A stretch of 18,846 bases of DNA from Aphodosoma sp045600865 (lineage in GTDB: Bacteria > Bacteroidota > Bacteroidia > Bacteroidales > Paludibacteraceae): NCBI GenBank assembly GCA_045600865.1, contig JAZRYS010000042.1:1-18846 (forward strand). The letters run 5' to 3'. This document shows, one piece after another, positions 1 to 7,680 of the stretch (position 1 is the stretch's first letter; each line of letters begins with the position of its first letter). The notes under the pieces are model-generated. The model was given only the letters and a program-made list of their open reading frames with translations. It did not search any database and was not told the DNA's origin. A program made the position numbers and the translations under genes.

Positions 1-38
1 TTTGCCTTGGCGGGGGCTCGAGCCCCCGCCAAGGCAAA
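1..38. terminator. Perfect 38-bp GC-rich palindrome, possible terminator of an upstream gene
   Basis: Bases 1-19 are the exact reverse complement of 20-38, with CTCGAG at the centre and G5/C5 blocks on either side. As RNA it would form a very stable stem of about 17 bp with a tiny loop. No clear U-tract follows on the plus strand (A-run at 36-41), and the minus-strand exit lies outside the window. It may be the terminator of a gene to the left or an inverted-repeat structure of another kind. The palindrome is certain; its role is not. Confidence 0.5.
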
Positions 39-52
39 AAATCCAACATATC

Positions 53-133
53 GTCAACCTTAAATAGGAATTATATTAATTTTTGTCAACCAGTATCAGT
101 AATAAGAGCTGAATAGTCAACCTAAATCAGGAA
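53..133. repeat. Three GTCAACC motifs at 31-32 bp spacing
   Basis: GTCAACC occurs at 53-59, 85-91 and 116-122. The first and third copies share further bases downstream (a TAAAT.AGGAA-like stretch). This may be a worn tandem repeat of about 31 bp or a set of binding sites. No convincing promoter was found beside it. The region 1-140 is otherwise AT-rich and has no gene. Confidence 0.3.
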
Positions 134-140
134 ACTACAC

Positions 141-422
141 TTGAACGTTCTGCTAAAGTGTATGAAACCGTCCAAGTACCGTCCAAGTACCGTCCAAGTT
201 GAGATTCTGGTTTGTATGATGAATGATGATTTTGTAAATGTAACCGAGATAATGAGTCTATGCGGTATTAAACATAGAATGACTTTTAGAGAGAACTATA
301 TCACTCCTGCTCTTGCTGATGGTTCTATTGAGCGAAAGTATCCAGAACAACCAAACCATCCAAAACAAATGTATCGTTTGACCAAAGCAGCAAAGGAATG
401 GAAGACGAATAAGTCTACATAA
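141..422 (+). pseudogene. C-terminal remnant of a Fic / AlbA-type protein (winged-helix domain)
   Basis: The frame encodes at most 93 residues from a TTG at 141, or 86 from the ATG at 162. A stop at 123-125 closes the frame upstream. The sequence resembles the C-terminal winged-helix segment found at the end of long Bacteroidota Fic-family and AlbA_2/ATP-binding proteins: a helix-turn-helix-like part (NVTEIMSLCGIKHRMTFREN), then ITPALADGSIERKYP and a final YRLTKAAKEW. The normal catalytic or AlbA part, several hundred residues, is absent. The piece begins inside the low-complexity linker that usually precedes this domain. I therefore read it as a truncated leftover rather than a working gene, although expression as a small DNA-binding protein cannot be excluded. 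Family assignment is from memory of the motif pattern. Confidence 0.55.
167..199 (+). repeat. Three exact tandem copies of an 11-bp unit (ACCGTCCAAGT)
   Basis: ACCGTCCAAGT is repeated without change at 167-177, 178-188 and 189-199. Because 11 is not a multiple of 3, three units are needed to restore the frame, giving one 11-residue period (TVQVPSKYRPS type). Gain or loss of one unit would shift the frame of anything translated through it. It lies in the linker just before the winged-helix remnant. Confidence 0.9.
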
Positions 423-441
423 TTGTAGTTGAACGTAATGC

Positions 442-490
442 AATAATAGAGTCCAAAGCGGTCAACAAGACCGCTTTGGACTCTATTATT
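442..490. terminator. Bidirectional intrinsic terminator between the 93-aa remnant and thrS
   Basis: Bases 442-463 and 469-490 form a perfect 22-bp stem with a 5-nt loop (AACAA). The outer part of the stem is A/T-rich (AATAATA / TATTATT) and the inner part GC-rich, so either strand gives a strong hairpin ending in a U-rich arm. It lies between convergent genes: 20 bp after the remnant's stop and 17 bp past the thrS stop. Termination of both transcripts is the natural reading. Confidence 0.8.
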
Positions 491-507
491 CTTAGACAAA
501 AGGCAAA

Positions 508-2439
508 TCAAAGTGCCTTTGTCTTTATCTCGTTCAGTATGTCGTTGATGAAGTCTTGTACTGCCACTGCACCCTTGTCGCCATTCTTGCGGCTCCAGAC
601 GCTGATGGTGCCGTTCTCTACCTCTTTCTCGCCTACGACAAGTGCGTATGGCAACTTCTCCATGCGAACCTCGCGCATCTTGTAGCCTACCTTTTCTGCA
701 CGGCTGTCGAGTGTTGCGAGAATGCCTGCCTCACGAAGCTTCTTATATACTTCCTGTGCATAGTCGGCATATTTGTCGGAAACTGGCAGTATGCGTACCT
801 GCTCAGGGCAGAGCCATGTTGGGAATGCGCCTTCGTATTTCTCGATCAGCCAAGCGAGTGTGCGCTCGTAGCAACCGAGTGATGTACGGTGGATGATGTA
901 AGGACGGACTTTCTTGCCCTCAGAGTCGATGTAGTACATGTCGAACTGCTCGGCAAGCATGGCATCCCATTGAACGGTTATCATTGTGTCTTCCTTGCCA
1001 TAGACGTTCTTTGCGTTTATATCCACCTTTGGACCATAGAATGCTGCTTCACCAACGTCCTCAGTGAAAGGGATGTTGAGGTCTGTCAGCATCTCGCGTA
1101 TGTGCTGCTGGGTCTCTTCCCAAATCTCAGGAGTGCCGATATATTTCTCAGTGTCCTCAGGATCCCACTTTGAAAGGTGAACGGTAACATCGTTCATGAG
1201 CCCGAGGGTTGTCATGAAATACTGTGCAAGGGCAAGGCATTTCTTGAACTCCTCGACCATCTGGTCAGGACGTACAATCAAGTGACCTTCTGAGATTGTG
1301 AACTGGCGTACGCGTGTCAGTCCGTGCATCTCACCAGAATCCTCGTTGCGGAATAGGGTAGAGGTCTCGCCATAGCGCAATGGCAGGTCACGGTATGACT
1401 TCTGAGAGTTCTTATATACGTAATATTGGAAAGGACATGTCATTGGGCGGAGTGCAAATACCTCCTTATCCGTCTCTTCATCGCCAAGAACGAACATTTT
1501 GTCCTTGTAATGTCCCCAGTGGCCGGAAATCTTGTAGAGGTCAGACTTTGCCATGAGAGGAGTCTTTGTGCGGACGTAACCCCACTCAGTCTCAGTGTCC
1601 TCAACCCAACGCTGGAGAGTCTGGACGATATGAGTGCCCTTTGGCATGAGCAGTGGCAAACCCTGGCCAATCACATCTACTGTGGTGAAGAACTCAAGTT
1701 CACGGCCAAGTTTGTTGTGGTCACGGTTCTTGATGTTCTCAAGGTATTCAAGGTGTGCCTCAAGGTCTTCCTTCGAGAAGAAAGCAACACCAAAGATACG
1801 GGTGAGGGATTTATTCTTGCGGTCGCCTCTCCAGTATGTTGCAGATGAGGAAATAAGCTTGAAGCCCTTGATGAGGCGTGTGTTGAGCAGGTGAGGACCT
1901 GTGCAGAGGTCTGCATAGTCGTCCTGCGAATAGATTGTGATGCGAGCACCTTCCTTGACAGCATCAAGCAGTTCAAGTTTGTATGGCTCATTCTTCTGGG
2001 CAAAGAACTCGCGTGCCTCTTCACGACTTACGACCCTTCTTTCAAGGCGAGTGGCTTTCTTGATGATGTTCTTCATCTCTTTTTCGATGGCATCGAGGTT
2101 TGCACGGTCGAATGGTGCATGGTCGAAGTCATAGAAGAAACCTTTGTCGGTAGCAGGGCCGATGGTAGGCAGGGCATCAGGGAAAAGGTGTTTTACTGCC
2201 TCTGCCATGATATGGGCTGTTGTGTGACGGAGTATTGCAAGCGATTCTGGAGCCTCTGGTGTCAGAAGTTCTATGTCGCAATCAGAGTCTATTACATCGC
2301 GGAGGTCTATCACCTTGCCATCGAGGCGTGCCGCACAGAAGCCATTCAATGCTTCTGGTTTTGCTTTGAGTATCAGGTCTATAATTGAGCATGGCGCATC
2401 AGCATTCACCATTCCGAGACCTATCAGATTGACATTCAT
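508..2439 (-). CDS. thrS: Threonine--tRNA ligase (ThrRS)
   Basis: Charges tRNA-Thr with threonine in the cytoplasm and edits mischarged Ser-tRNA-Thr. From the ATG at 2439 the protein has 643 residues, the usual length. Domains: TGS-like 1-60; editing domain with HxxxH (H72, H76) and C179/H183; class II core about 245-535; anticodon-binding domain about 545-643. Zinc ligands C335, H386 and H517 sit close to E. coli C334, H385 and H511. Motif 2 contains R364 (FRNED) and motif 3 R526. The longer frame from 2493 is rejected because that ATG lies in the -33 box of the promoter. No Shine-Dalgarno is seen. The wording of the core (TCPFQYYVYKN, YIIHRTSLGCYERTLAWLIE) recalls Lachnospiraceae/Clostridia ThrRS more than the usual Bacteroides form that starts MIKITFPDGS, so transfer or a second paralogue is possible. 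Confidence 0.96.
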   Translation of the reverse strand: MNVNLIGLGMVNADAPCSIIDLILKAKPEALNGFCAARLDGKVIDLRDVIDSDCDIELLTPEAPESLAILRHTTAHIMAEAVKHLFPDALPTIGPATDKGFFYDFDHAPFDRANLDAIEKEMKNIIKKATRLERRVVSREEAREFFAQKNEPYKLELLDAVKEGARITIYSQDDYADLCTGPHLLNTRLIKGFKLISSSATYWRGDRKNKSLTRIFGVAFFSKEDLEAHLEYLENIKNRDHNKLGRELEFFTTVDVIGQGLPLLMPKGTHIVQTLQRWVEDTETEWGYVRTKTPLMAKSDLYKISGHWGHYKDKMFVLGDEETDKEVFALRPMTCPFQYYVYKNSQKSYRDLPLRYGETSTLFRNEDSGEMHGLTRVRQFTISEGHLIVRPDQMVEEFKKCLALAQYFMTTLGLMNDVTVHLSKWDPEDTEKYIGTPEIWEETQQHIREMLTDLNIPFTEDVGEAAFYGPKVDINAKNVYGKEDTMITVQWDAMLAEQFDMYYIDSEGKKVRPYIIHRTSLGCYERTLAWLIEKYEGAFPTWLCPEQVRILPVSDKYADYAQEVYKKLREAGILATLDSRAEKVGYKMREVRMEKLPYALVVGEKEVENGTISVWSRKNGDKGAVAVQDFINDILNEIKTKAL

Positions 2440-2463
2440 ATATAGTTGGTTTAATTTTGGCTG

Positions 2464-2494
2464 CAAAGGTACAAAAAAAATATAACCTGACAAA
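2464..2494 (-). promoter_or_regulatory. thrS promoter (Bacteroidota type)
   Basis: On the minus strand TTTG (2494-2491), a 19-bp spacer and TACCTTTG (2471-2464) match the Bacteroidota primary-sigma consensus exactly. Transcription should start near 2457, giving a leader of about 18 nt before the ATG at 2439. Confidence 0.85.
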
Positions 2495-2567
2495 TATATA
2501 TGTGATTTATTTTTTCAGAACTAATTTGTGCAAAAAATGTCTCAAAAAGATATTCCTATCTCAATCT

Positions 2568-2599
2568 TTTGTTGTAAATTTGCAGCGTGAATAAATTTG
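2568..2599 (+). promoter_or_regulatory. tkt promoter (Bacteroidota type)
   Basis: TTTG at 2568-2571, a 20-bp spacer and TAAATTTG at 2592-2599 match the Bacteroidota consensus. The start would be near 2605, about 15 nt before the tkt ATG. A second TAAATTTG at 2575-2582 lacks a suitable -33 box. This promoter is divergent from that of thrS and probably drives the long downstream run. Confidence 0.8.
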
Positions 2600-2620
2600 C
2601 GAAAATAAAAACACAATTAT

Positions 2621-4627
2621 ATGAATTCAGTAAAGCAAATGAACAGGGCAGCGGACAATATTCGTATTCTTGCTGCATCAATGGTTGAACGTGCAAAATC
2701 TGGCCACCCTGGCGGAGCAATGGGTGGAGCGGATTTTATAAACGTTTTGTTCTCAGAGTTTTTAGTCTATGACCCAGAAAAACCCCTGTGGGAAGGACGT
2801 GACCGCTTCTTTCTTGACCCAGGTCACATGTCTCCTATGCTTTACTCAGTGTTGGCTTGTGCCGGCAAATATACTCTTGATGACCTGAAGTCTTTCCGTC
2901 AGTGGGGTTCTATTACACCAGGACATCCGGAACGTGACCTTATGCATGGCGTTGAGAACACTTCTGGTCCTCTTGGCCAGGGTCATGTGTTTGCTGTAGG
3001 TGCCGCAATAGCATCAAAGTTCCTGAATGCCCGCATGGACAATATCCTCGATTCTACAATCTATGCCTATATATCCGACGGTGGCATTCAGGAGGAGATT
3101 TCCCAGGGCGCAGGACGTATCGCAGGTCATCTTGGACTGAACAACCTCATCATGTTCTATGACTCTAACAACGTGCAACTTTCGACTATGTGCAATGAGG
3201 TATCTACCGAAGACGTTGCAGCCAAATACAAGGCATGGGGTTGGCGTGTGATTGATATCAAAGGCAATGACGTCAAGGATATCCGCAGTGCTCTGAAAAA
3301 GGCTAAGGCTGAAAAAGAAAAACCTACTCTCATCATTGGCCATACAGTAATGGGTAAAGGTGCTCTCCGTGAGGATGGCACGTCATACGAGAATTGTCCT
3401 GCAACTCATGGTTCACCTCTTGGCGGCAATGCTTTCGTGAATACAGTCAAGGCTCTTGGCGGCAATCCTGATGAGCCATTTGTCTTTTTTGAGGAGACTA
3501 AGACTATATATGCAAAACGTGCTGAGGAACTGAAGAAGATTGTTGCTGAGCGTTATGCAGCAAAGGCTGAGTGGGCTCGCAAGAACCGCTCTAAGGCTGG
3601 CAAACTGGAGAAATGGTTCTCTGGTGTAGCTCCTCAGATTGACTGGAGCAATTTCGAGCAGAAGGGTGGTGCAGCAACACGTGCCGCTTCTGCTGCCTGT
3701 CTTGGACATATAGCAGGTCAGGTTGAGAATATGATTGTCTCTTCTGCCGACCTCTCGAACTCTGACAAGACAGATGGTTTCCTGAAGAAGACTCACGCTT
3801 TCAAGAAAGGTGACTTCACGGGTGCTTTCCTTCAGGCTGGCGTCTCTGAACTTACAATGGCCTGTCTCAGCATCGGTATGACATTGCATGGCGGTGTGAT
3901 TGCCGCTTGCGCTACGTTCTTTGTGTTCTCGGATTATATGAAACCTGCTGTTCGTATGGCTGCTCTGATGAAACTTCCTGTAAAATTCATCTGGAGTCAC
4001 GATGCTTTCCGTGTTGGCGAGGATGGTCCTACACACGAGCCTGTAGAGCAGGAGGCTCAGATTCGTCTGCTTGAGAAGATGAAGAACCATGCAGGTGAAC
4101 GTTCTATGCTTGTTCTTCGTCCTGCTGATGCCCGTGAGACCACCGAGTGCTACAAACTGCTCATGGCTAACACCACAACTCCTACAGGTCTGATACTCTC
4201 TCGTCAGAACATCAACGACTTGCCGGAGGGAACAAAATATGCTGATGCAAAGATGGGTGGTTATGTAGTCTGTGATGTCAAGGACGCAACACACTGTCTG
4301 ATAGCTACTGGTTCTGAAGTTTCAACATTGGTTGATGCTGCAAACCTGCTGGACAAGAGGGGTGTTAAGTGCCGTATAGTATCTGTTCCTTCAGAAGGAC
4401 TTTTCCGTTCGCAGTCTGCCGAATATCAAGAGAGCGTCATTCCTTCAAAGGGCATGAAGAAGTTTGGTCTTACGGCTGGTCTTCCTGTAAACCTTCTTGG
4501 ATTAGTGGGCTCTGAGGGAACAATTTTCGGCCTTGAGTCTTTCGGCTTTTCTGCCCCTTACAAAGTGCTTGACGAGAAACTCGGCTTCACTGCACAGCAA
4601 GTTGCCGACCGTATTGCAAAATTATGA
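2621..4627 (+). CDS. tkt: Transketolase
   Basis: Thiamine-diphosphate enzyme of the non-oxidative pentose phosphate pathway; it moves two-carbon ketol units between sugar phosphates. The 668 residues match the usual full length. The N-terminal TPP-binding domain shows SGHPGG (H29) and the cofactor/Mg motif SDGG at 152-155 with N183. The first residue of the usual GDG is Ser, a form I recall as common in Bacteroidota. The middle domain has the GVSE motif (catalytic Glu) and HDAFRVGEDGPTHEP. The C-terminal domain carries CLIATGSEV. The start follows the promoter by about 15 nt. The stop overlaps the next gene's start (ATGA at 4624-4627), so the two are translationally coupled. Confidence 0.97.
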   Translation: MNSVKQMNRAADNIRILAASMVERAKSGHPGGAMGGADFINVLFSEFLVYDPEKPLWEGRDRFFLDPGHMSPMLYSVLACAGKYTLDDLKSFRQWGSITPGHPERDLMHGVENTSGPLGQGHVFAVGAAIASKFLNARMDNILDSTIYAYISDGGIQEEISQGAGRIAGHLGLNNLIMFYDSNNVQLSTMCNEVSTEDVAAKYKAWGWRVIDIKGNDVKDIRSALKKAKAEKEKPTLIIGHTVMGKGALREDGTSYENCPATHGSPLGGNAFVNTVKALGGNPDEPFVFFEETKTIYAKRAEELKKIVAERYAAKAEWARKNRSKAGKLEKWFSGVAPQIDWSNFEQKGGAATRAASAACLGHIAGQVENMIVSSADLSNSDKTDGFLKKTHAFKKGDFTGAFLQAGVSELTMACLSIGMTLHGGVIAACATFFVFSDYMKPAVRMAALMKLPVKFIWSHDAFRVGEDGPTHEPVEQEAQIRLLEKMKNHAGERSMLVLRPADARETTECYKLLMANTTTPTGLILSRQNINDLPEGTKYADAKMGGYVVCDVKDATHCLIATGSEVSTLVDAANLLDKRGVKCRIVSVPSEGLFRSQSAEYQESVIPSKGMKKFGLTAGLPVNLLGLVGSEGTIFGLESFGFSAPYKVLDEKLGFTAQQVADRIAKL

Positions 4628-5337
4628 AACGAAGGAAATTCAACCCGTTTTGGGCTCTATATACCTTAGTGGTTTTTTTGCCTTTGGCATTAACATGGAC
4701 AATAGTGACTTCCATAGTCACTATTGTTGCCATTTCTATAGGACTTTATGGACAATGGCTCGAAAAGTTCATACGTTTCTGGTCAAGATTCATCTGCGCT
4801 GTTGCCCTTTGCCCTGTTACGGTTGAGGGGCTGGAGAACATAGACCCCAAGAAACAGTACATCTTCGCCCCTAACCACCAGGGAATGTTTGACATCTTTG
4901 TCATCTACGGATACCTTCCAAACAGGTTCTCGTGGATTATGAAGAAGGAACTCATGAGAATACCCCTTGTCGGTACTGCCTGCAAGAGAGTTGGGCATAT
5001 CTCCATTGACCGTTCTTCGCCTGTCAAGGCTATGGATACTCTCAAGGAGGCAGAGAAGGTGCTTTCAGAACGTGGTGCCTCAATAGTAATATTCCCAGAG
5101 GGTACAAGAACGCGCACAGGTGAGGTGGGTCGTCTCAAGGGTGGCGCTTTCAAGATGGCATCAGATTTAGGATTTGAGATTGCTCCTGTCACTATCCGTG
5201 GCAGTTTTGAGGTAATGCCTAAGGGCTCTTATTGGGTAAATCCTCATCGCATCTCTGTGAAATACCACAAGCCTCTCAGATATGAGGATGGCCCGGAGTT
5301 TGTGTCAAAAGTAAGAGAGATCATAATAGACGACTAA
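4624..5337 (+). CDS. plsC: 1-acyl-sn-glycerol-3-phosphate acyltransferase (PlsC family)
   Basis: Adds the second acyl chain to lysophosphatidic acid in phospholipid synthesis at the inner membrane. The 237 residues start with a basic stretch and a long hydrophobic segment (about 10-43), consistent with one or two membrane helices. The catalytic NHxxxxD block is NHQGMFD (H85, D90). The glycerol-phosphate-binding block is FPEGTRTR (157-164). It overlaps tkt by 4 bp, and its TAA directly abuts the next ATG. The family also includes acyltransferases for other lysolipids, for example ornithine lipids, so exact acceptor specificity is inferred. Confidence 0.92.
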   Translation: MKRRKFNPFWALYTLVVFLPLALTWTIVTSIVTIVAISIGLYGQWLEKFIRFWSRFICAVALCPVTVEGLENIDPKKQYIFAPNHQGMFDIFVIYGYLPNRFSWIMKKELMRIPLVGTACKRVGHISIDRSSPVKAMDTLKEAEKVLSERGASIVIFPEGTRTRTGEVGRLKGGAFKMASDLGFEIAPVTIRGSFEVMPKGSYWVNPHRISVKYHKPLRYEDGPEFVSKVREIIIDD

Positions 5338-7074
5338 ATGAAAAAATCACTCATCACACTGTTCCTTGCTTTTTGTGTATTCTCCTTGAATGCACAGGTG
5401 ATGCACACTAAGGACAAGAAGGCCATTTCTTATTTCAAGAAGGCTATGAAACTCGATAATTCAACCGACGAGAAGATAGATTATCTCTACAAGGCTTTCG
5501 AGAGAGACCCCAATTTCATTGAGGCTCGCAGCAGCCTTGCAGAACTGCTTTATCGTCAGGGGCGTTACGCAGAGGCTGTAGAGGTCTCAAATGCTGAGAA
5601 ATATCGTGTGGCATTGCAATTATATAATGACTCTGTAGATATTCATCCTCGTCGTGTGCAAGGTGTAAATACTCGTTTCAACGACTATTTCCCTTCGATT
5701 ACTGCGGATGGCCGTATGATGTCAACAACAGTGTTAGTTAATGATGGAAGTTACAGTCAGGAAGATCTCTATTACTCTATTGCAAAACCCGATGGTAGTT
5801 GGACCGTCTCTCGTTCCCTTGGAAGACCAGTAAATACAGATAATAATGAGGGTGCGCAATCCTTTTCTGCTGACGGACGTTATATGTTCTACGTAAGATG
5901 CAACACTCACGACAACATTGGCTCTTGCGATATATGGTATTCCATTCGCAGGGGCAACACCTGGTCTTATCCTATGAATCTTGGCGCACCTGCCAACACT
6001 GAGTATTGGGAGACTAACCCTATCATGTCGCCATCAGGTGATGAACTCTACTTCGTTTCTAACAGACCTGGGGGACTTGGTGGCAGTGACATCTGGAAAG
6101 TGAAGATTCGTATCCTGAAGGATGGCCGTCTGGAGCCTTACAAGGATCAGCCTTTGGGTGCTCCTGTCAATACAGATAAGGATGACTTTGCACCTTTCCT
6201 TCATGCTGACGGCAAGACACTCTATTTCGCTTCTCATGGTCATTTTGGTTTGGGAGGCTCTGACGTATATATGAGTCGTATGGACGACAATGGTCGCTGG
6301 GGCAAACCTGTCAACCTTGGCTATCCTATCAATACAAATGGTGATGAGAGTGGCTTTGTCGTAAGTGGCGATGGCTTCAAAGGCTATTATGCTTCAGATA
6401 AAGTAGGTGGCGAGAGCGAGACATTGATGGATATCTTCGAAATTGACATGCCGCAGGACAAACGTCCTGAGCGTGTCATGAAATACAGCCCTGGCCGTGT
6501 CTATGATGCAGTCACTTCAAGACCTCTTGAGGCATATATAGAAATATTTGAACAGGCAGACAACCATAAGTGGTTTGAGTCTCTGTCTGATGCAAGTCGT
6601 GGAGACTTTGTCGCTATCCTGCCAGAGGATGGCTCTTATGGCCTCTCTGTTCGTCGTGAGGGCTATTTCTTCTATGCCAAGGAGATAAGACATGCAGGTG
6701 ATTCTATTCTTGTTGCTCTTCAACCGATAGAGCAGGGTAGTACCACAACAATAGAAAATCTTTTCTTTGATACAGACAAGGATGAGATTCTTCCTGCCTC
6801 TTTTGCCGTGATTGAACATCTTGCAGAGTTCATGCGCGTGAACAAGAAGGTGATGGTAGAGATAGTGGGTCATACGGATAATGTGGGTTCTGAGGCTCAC
6901 AATATGGATCTCTCTCTCCGTCGTGCAGAGGCTCTGAAGAATGCCCTCATAGCAAAAGGTATCGCCCCAGAACGCATGACAGTCAAGGGTATGGGTTCTA
7001 AGCAACCAGTAGCCGACAACTCTACCGAAGAAGGCAGAGCCCTCAACCGCCGAGTAGAGATGATAATTAAATAG
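5338..7074 (+). CDS. OmpA-family protein with TPR, PD40 propeller and CRD (PorE-like architecture)
   Basis: A 578-residue envelope protein. Residues 1-20 form a signal peptide ending SLNAQ, with no lipobox cysteine. A TPR-like helical part follows (about 27-75). Then come about five PD40/WD40-like blades (about 105-355) with repeated ADGRxM/ADGKTLYFAS motifs and two GGLGGSDIW / GLGGSDVY signatures. A carboxypeptidase-regulatory-like beta domain lies at about 375-455. The OmpA C-terminal peptidoglycan-binding domain (474-578) starts NLFFDTDKDEI and carries the diaminopimelate-binding pair D514 and R529 at the usual 15-residue distance. The order TPR-propeller-CRD-OmpA is that of PorE, a periplasmic type IX secretion component of Porphyromonas, but PorE is a lipoprotein and this is not. 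The start immediately follows the plsC stop. Confidence 0.88.
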   Translation: MKKSLITLFLAFCVFSLNAQVMHTKDKKAISYFKKAMKLDNSTDEKIDYLYKAFERDPNFIEARSSLAELLYRQGRYAEAVEVSNAEKYRVALQLYNDSVDIHPRRVQGVNTRFNDYFPSITADGRMMSTTVLVNDGSYSQEDLYYSIAKPDGSWTVSRSLGRPVNTDNNEGAQSFSADGRYMFYVRCNTHDNIGSCDIWYSIRRGNTWSYPMNLGAPANTEYWETNPIMSPSGDELYFVSNRPGGLGGSDIWKVKIRILKDGRLEPYKDQPLGAPVNTDKDDFAPFLHADGKTLYFASHGHFGLGGSDVYMSRMDDNGRWGKPVNLGYPINTNGDESGFVVSGDGFKGYYASDKVGGESETLMDIFEIDMPQDKRPERVMKYSPGRVYDAVTSRPLEAYIEIFEQADNHKWFESLSDASRGDFVAILPEDGSYGLSVRREGYFFYAKEIRHAGDSILVALQPIEQGSTTTIENLFFDTDKDEILPASFAVIEHLAEFMRVNKKVMVEIVGHTDNVGSEAHNMDLSLRRAEALKNALIAKGIAPERMTVKGMGSKQPVADNSTEEGRALNRRVEMIIK

Positions 7075-7099
7075 AAAATCTATCTAAGCCAACGGCAAA

Positions 7100-7127
7100 T
7101 TATCAATTATCAATTGTCAATTATCAA
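7100..7127 (+). repeat. Four tandem 7-bp units (TTATCAA type) before the nitroreductase gene
   Basis: Units are TTATCAA, TTATCAA, TTGTCAA and TTATCAA, at 7100, 7107, 7114 and 7121. They fill most of the 60-bp gap between the OmpA gene and the next ATG at 7135. The same heptamer family recurs at 15651-15678 and, inverted, at 18396-18423. No TAnnTTTG box is seen here, so a separate promoter is not supported. Confidence 0.85.
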
Positions 7128-7134
7128 TTAAAAA

Positions 7135-7680
7135 ATGTTTTTGGAACTTTTAAAAAACCGTCGCTCAATACGTAAATATACTGAAGAGCCTATCTCTGAC
7201 GAGATTATCAACAAACTGATGACTGCTGCACTGATGTCCCCTTCGTCAAAAAGGACAAATGGCTGGGAGTTTGTTGTAGTGAAAGACAAGCAGATGTTGT
7301 CTAATTTGGCAAATTCCCGTGAGATGGGGTCTCAGATTCTTGAGGGAGCAGCAGCGGCAATAGTGGTGTGTGCAGACCCTGCAAAGACAGATGTCTGGTT
7401 TTGCGATGCCTCTATAGCATCATTGATTATCCAGCTGGAGGCTGCTGACCTTGGTCTTGGCTCCTGCTGGGTGCAGATATACAAGCGTGACCATGTGGTA
7501 GAGGAAAACGGTGAGATGAAGGCCGACATGACCTCTGGCGAGTATGTAAAGAAACTTCTCGGTATTCCAGAACATCTTGAGGTTATGAATATAGTCTCAC
7601 TTGGATATAAGAATGAGGAGCGCAAGCCATACGACGAGAGCAAACTTCTCTACGACAAAATCCACAGAGAAAAATACTAA
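7135..7680 (+). CDS. Nitroreductase family protein (FMN-dependent)
   Basis: A 181-residue single-domain flavoprotein of the nitroreductase/FMN reductase superfamily, likely using NAD(P)H to reduce quinones, nitro compounds or enones in the cytoplasm. The FMN-phosphate motif RRSIRKY is at residues 9-15. SPSSKRTNGWEFVVV (about 36-50), ASIASLIIQLEAADLGLGSCWVQI and the final GY segment are typical. The substrate cannot be read from sequence. The TAA overlaps the next start by one base (TAATG), so it heads a three-gene block with the DUF2520 and KdsC-like genes. The ATG is close after the heptamer array, without a clear ribosome site. Confidence 0.9.
   Translation: MFLELLKNRRSIRKYTEEPISDEIINKLMTAALMSPSSKRTNGWEFVVVKDKQMLSNLANSREMGSQILEGAAAAIVVCADPAKTDVWFCDASIASLIIQLEAADLGLGSCWVQIYKRDHVVEENGEMKADMTSGEYVKKLLGIPEHLEVMNIVSLGYKNEERKPYDESKLLYDKIHREKY

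Noticed and set aside
2440..2493. Longer thrS start giving 18 extra residues
   Set aside because: The ATG at 2493 lies in the -33 box of a consensus promoter whose start point is near 2457. From 2439 the zinc and editing residues fall close to the E. coli numbering.
2575..2582. Alternative -7 box (TAAATTTG) for tkt
   Set aside because: No TTTG/TTG lies 19-21 bp upstream, while the copy at 2592-2599 has one at 20 bp.
2440..2620. T-box or other amino-acid leader for thrS
   Set aside because: The predicted leader is only about 18 nt, too short for a T-box, and no specifier structure is visible.
3413..4294. 293-residue open frame antisense to transketolase
   Set aside because: It lies wholly inside tkt on the opposite strand, has no recognisable domain and has the Cys/Ser/Leu-rich composition of an antisense shadow.
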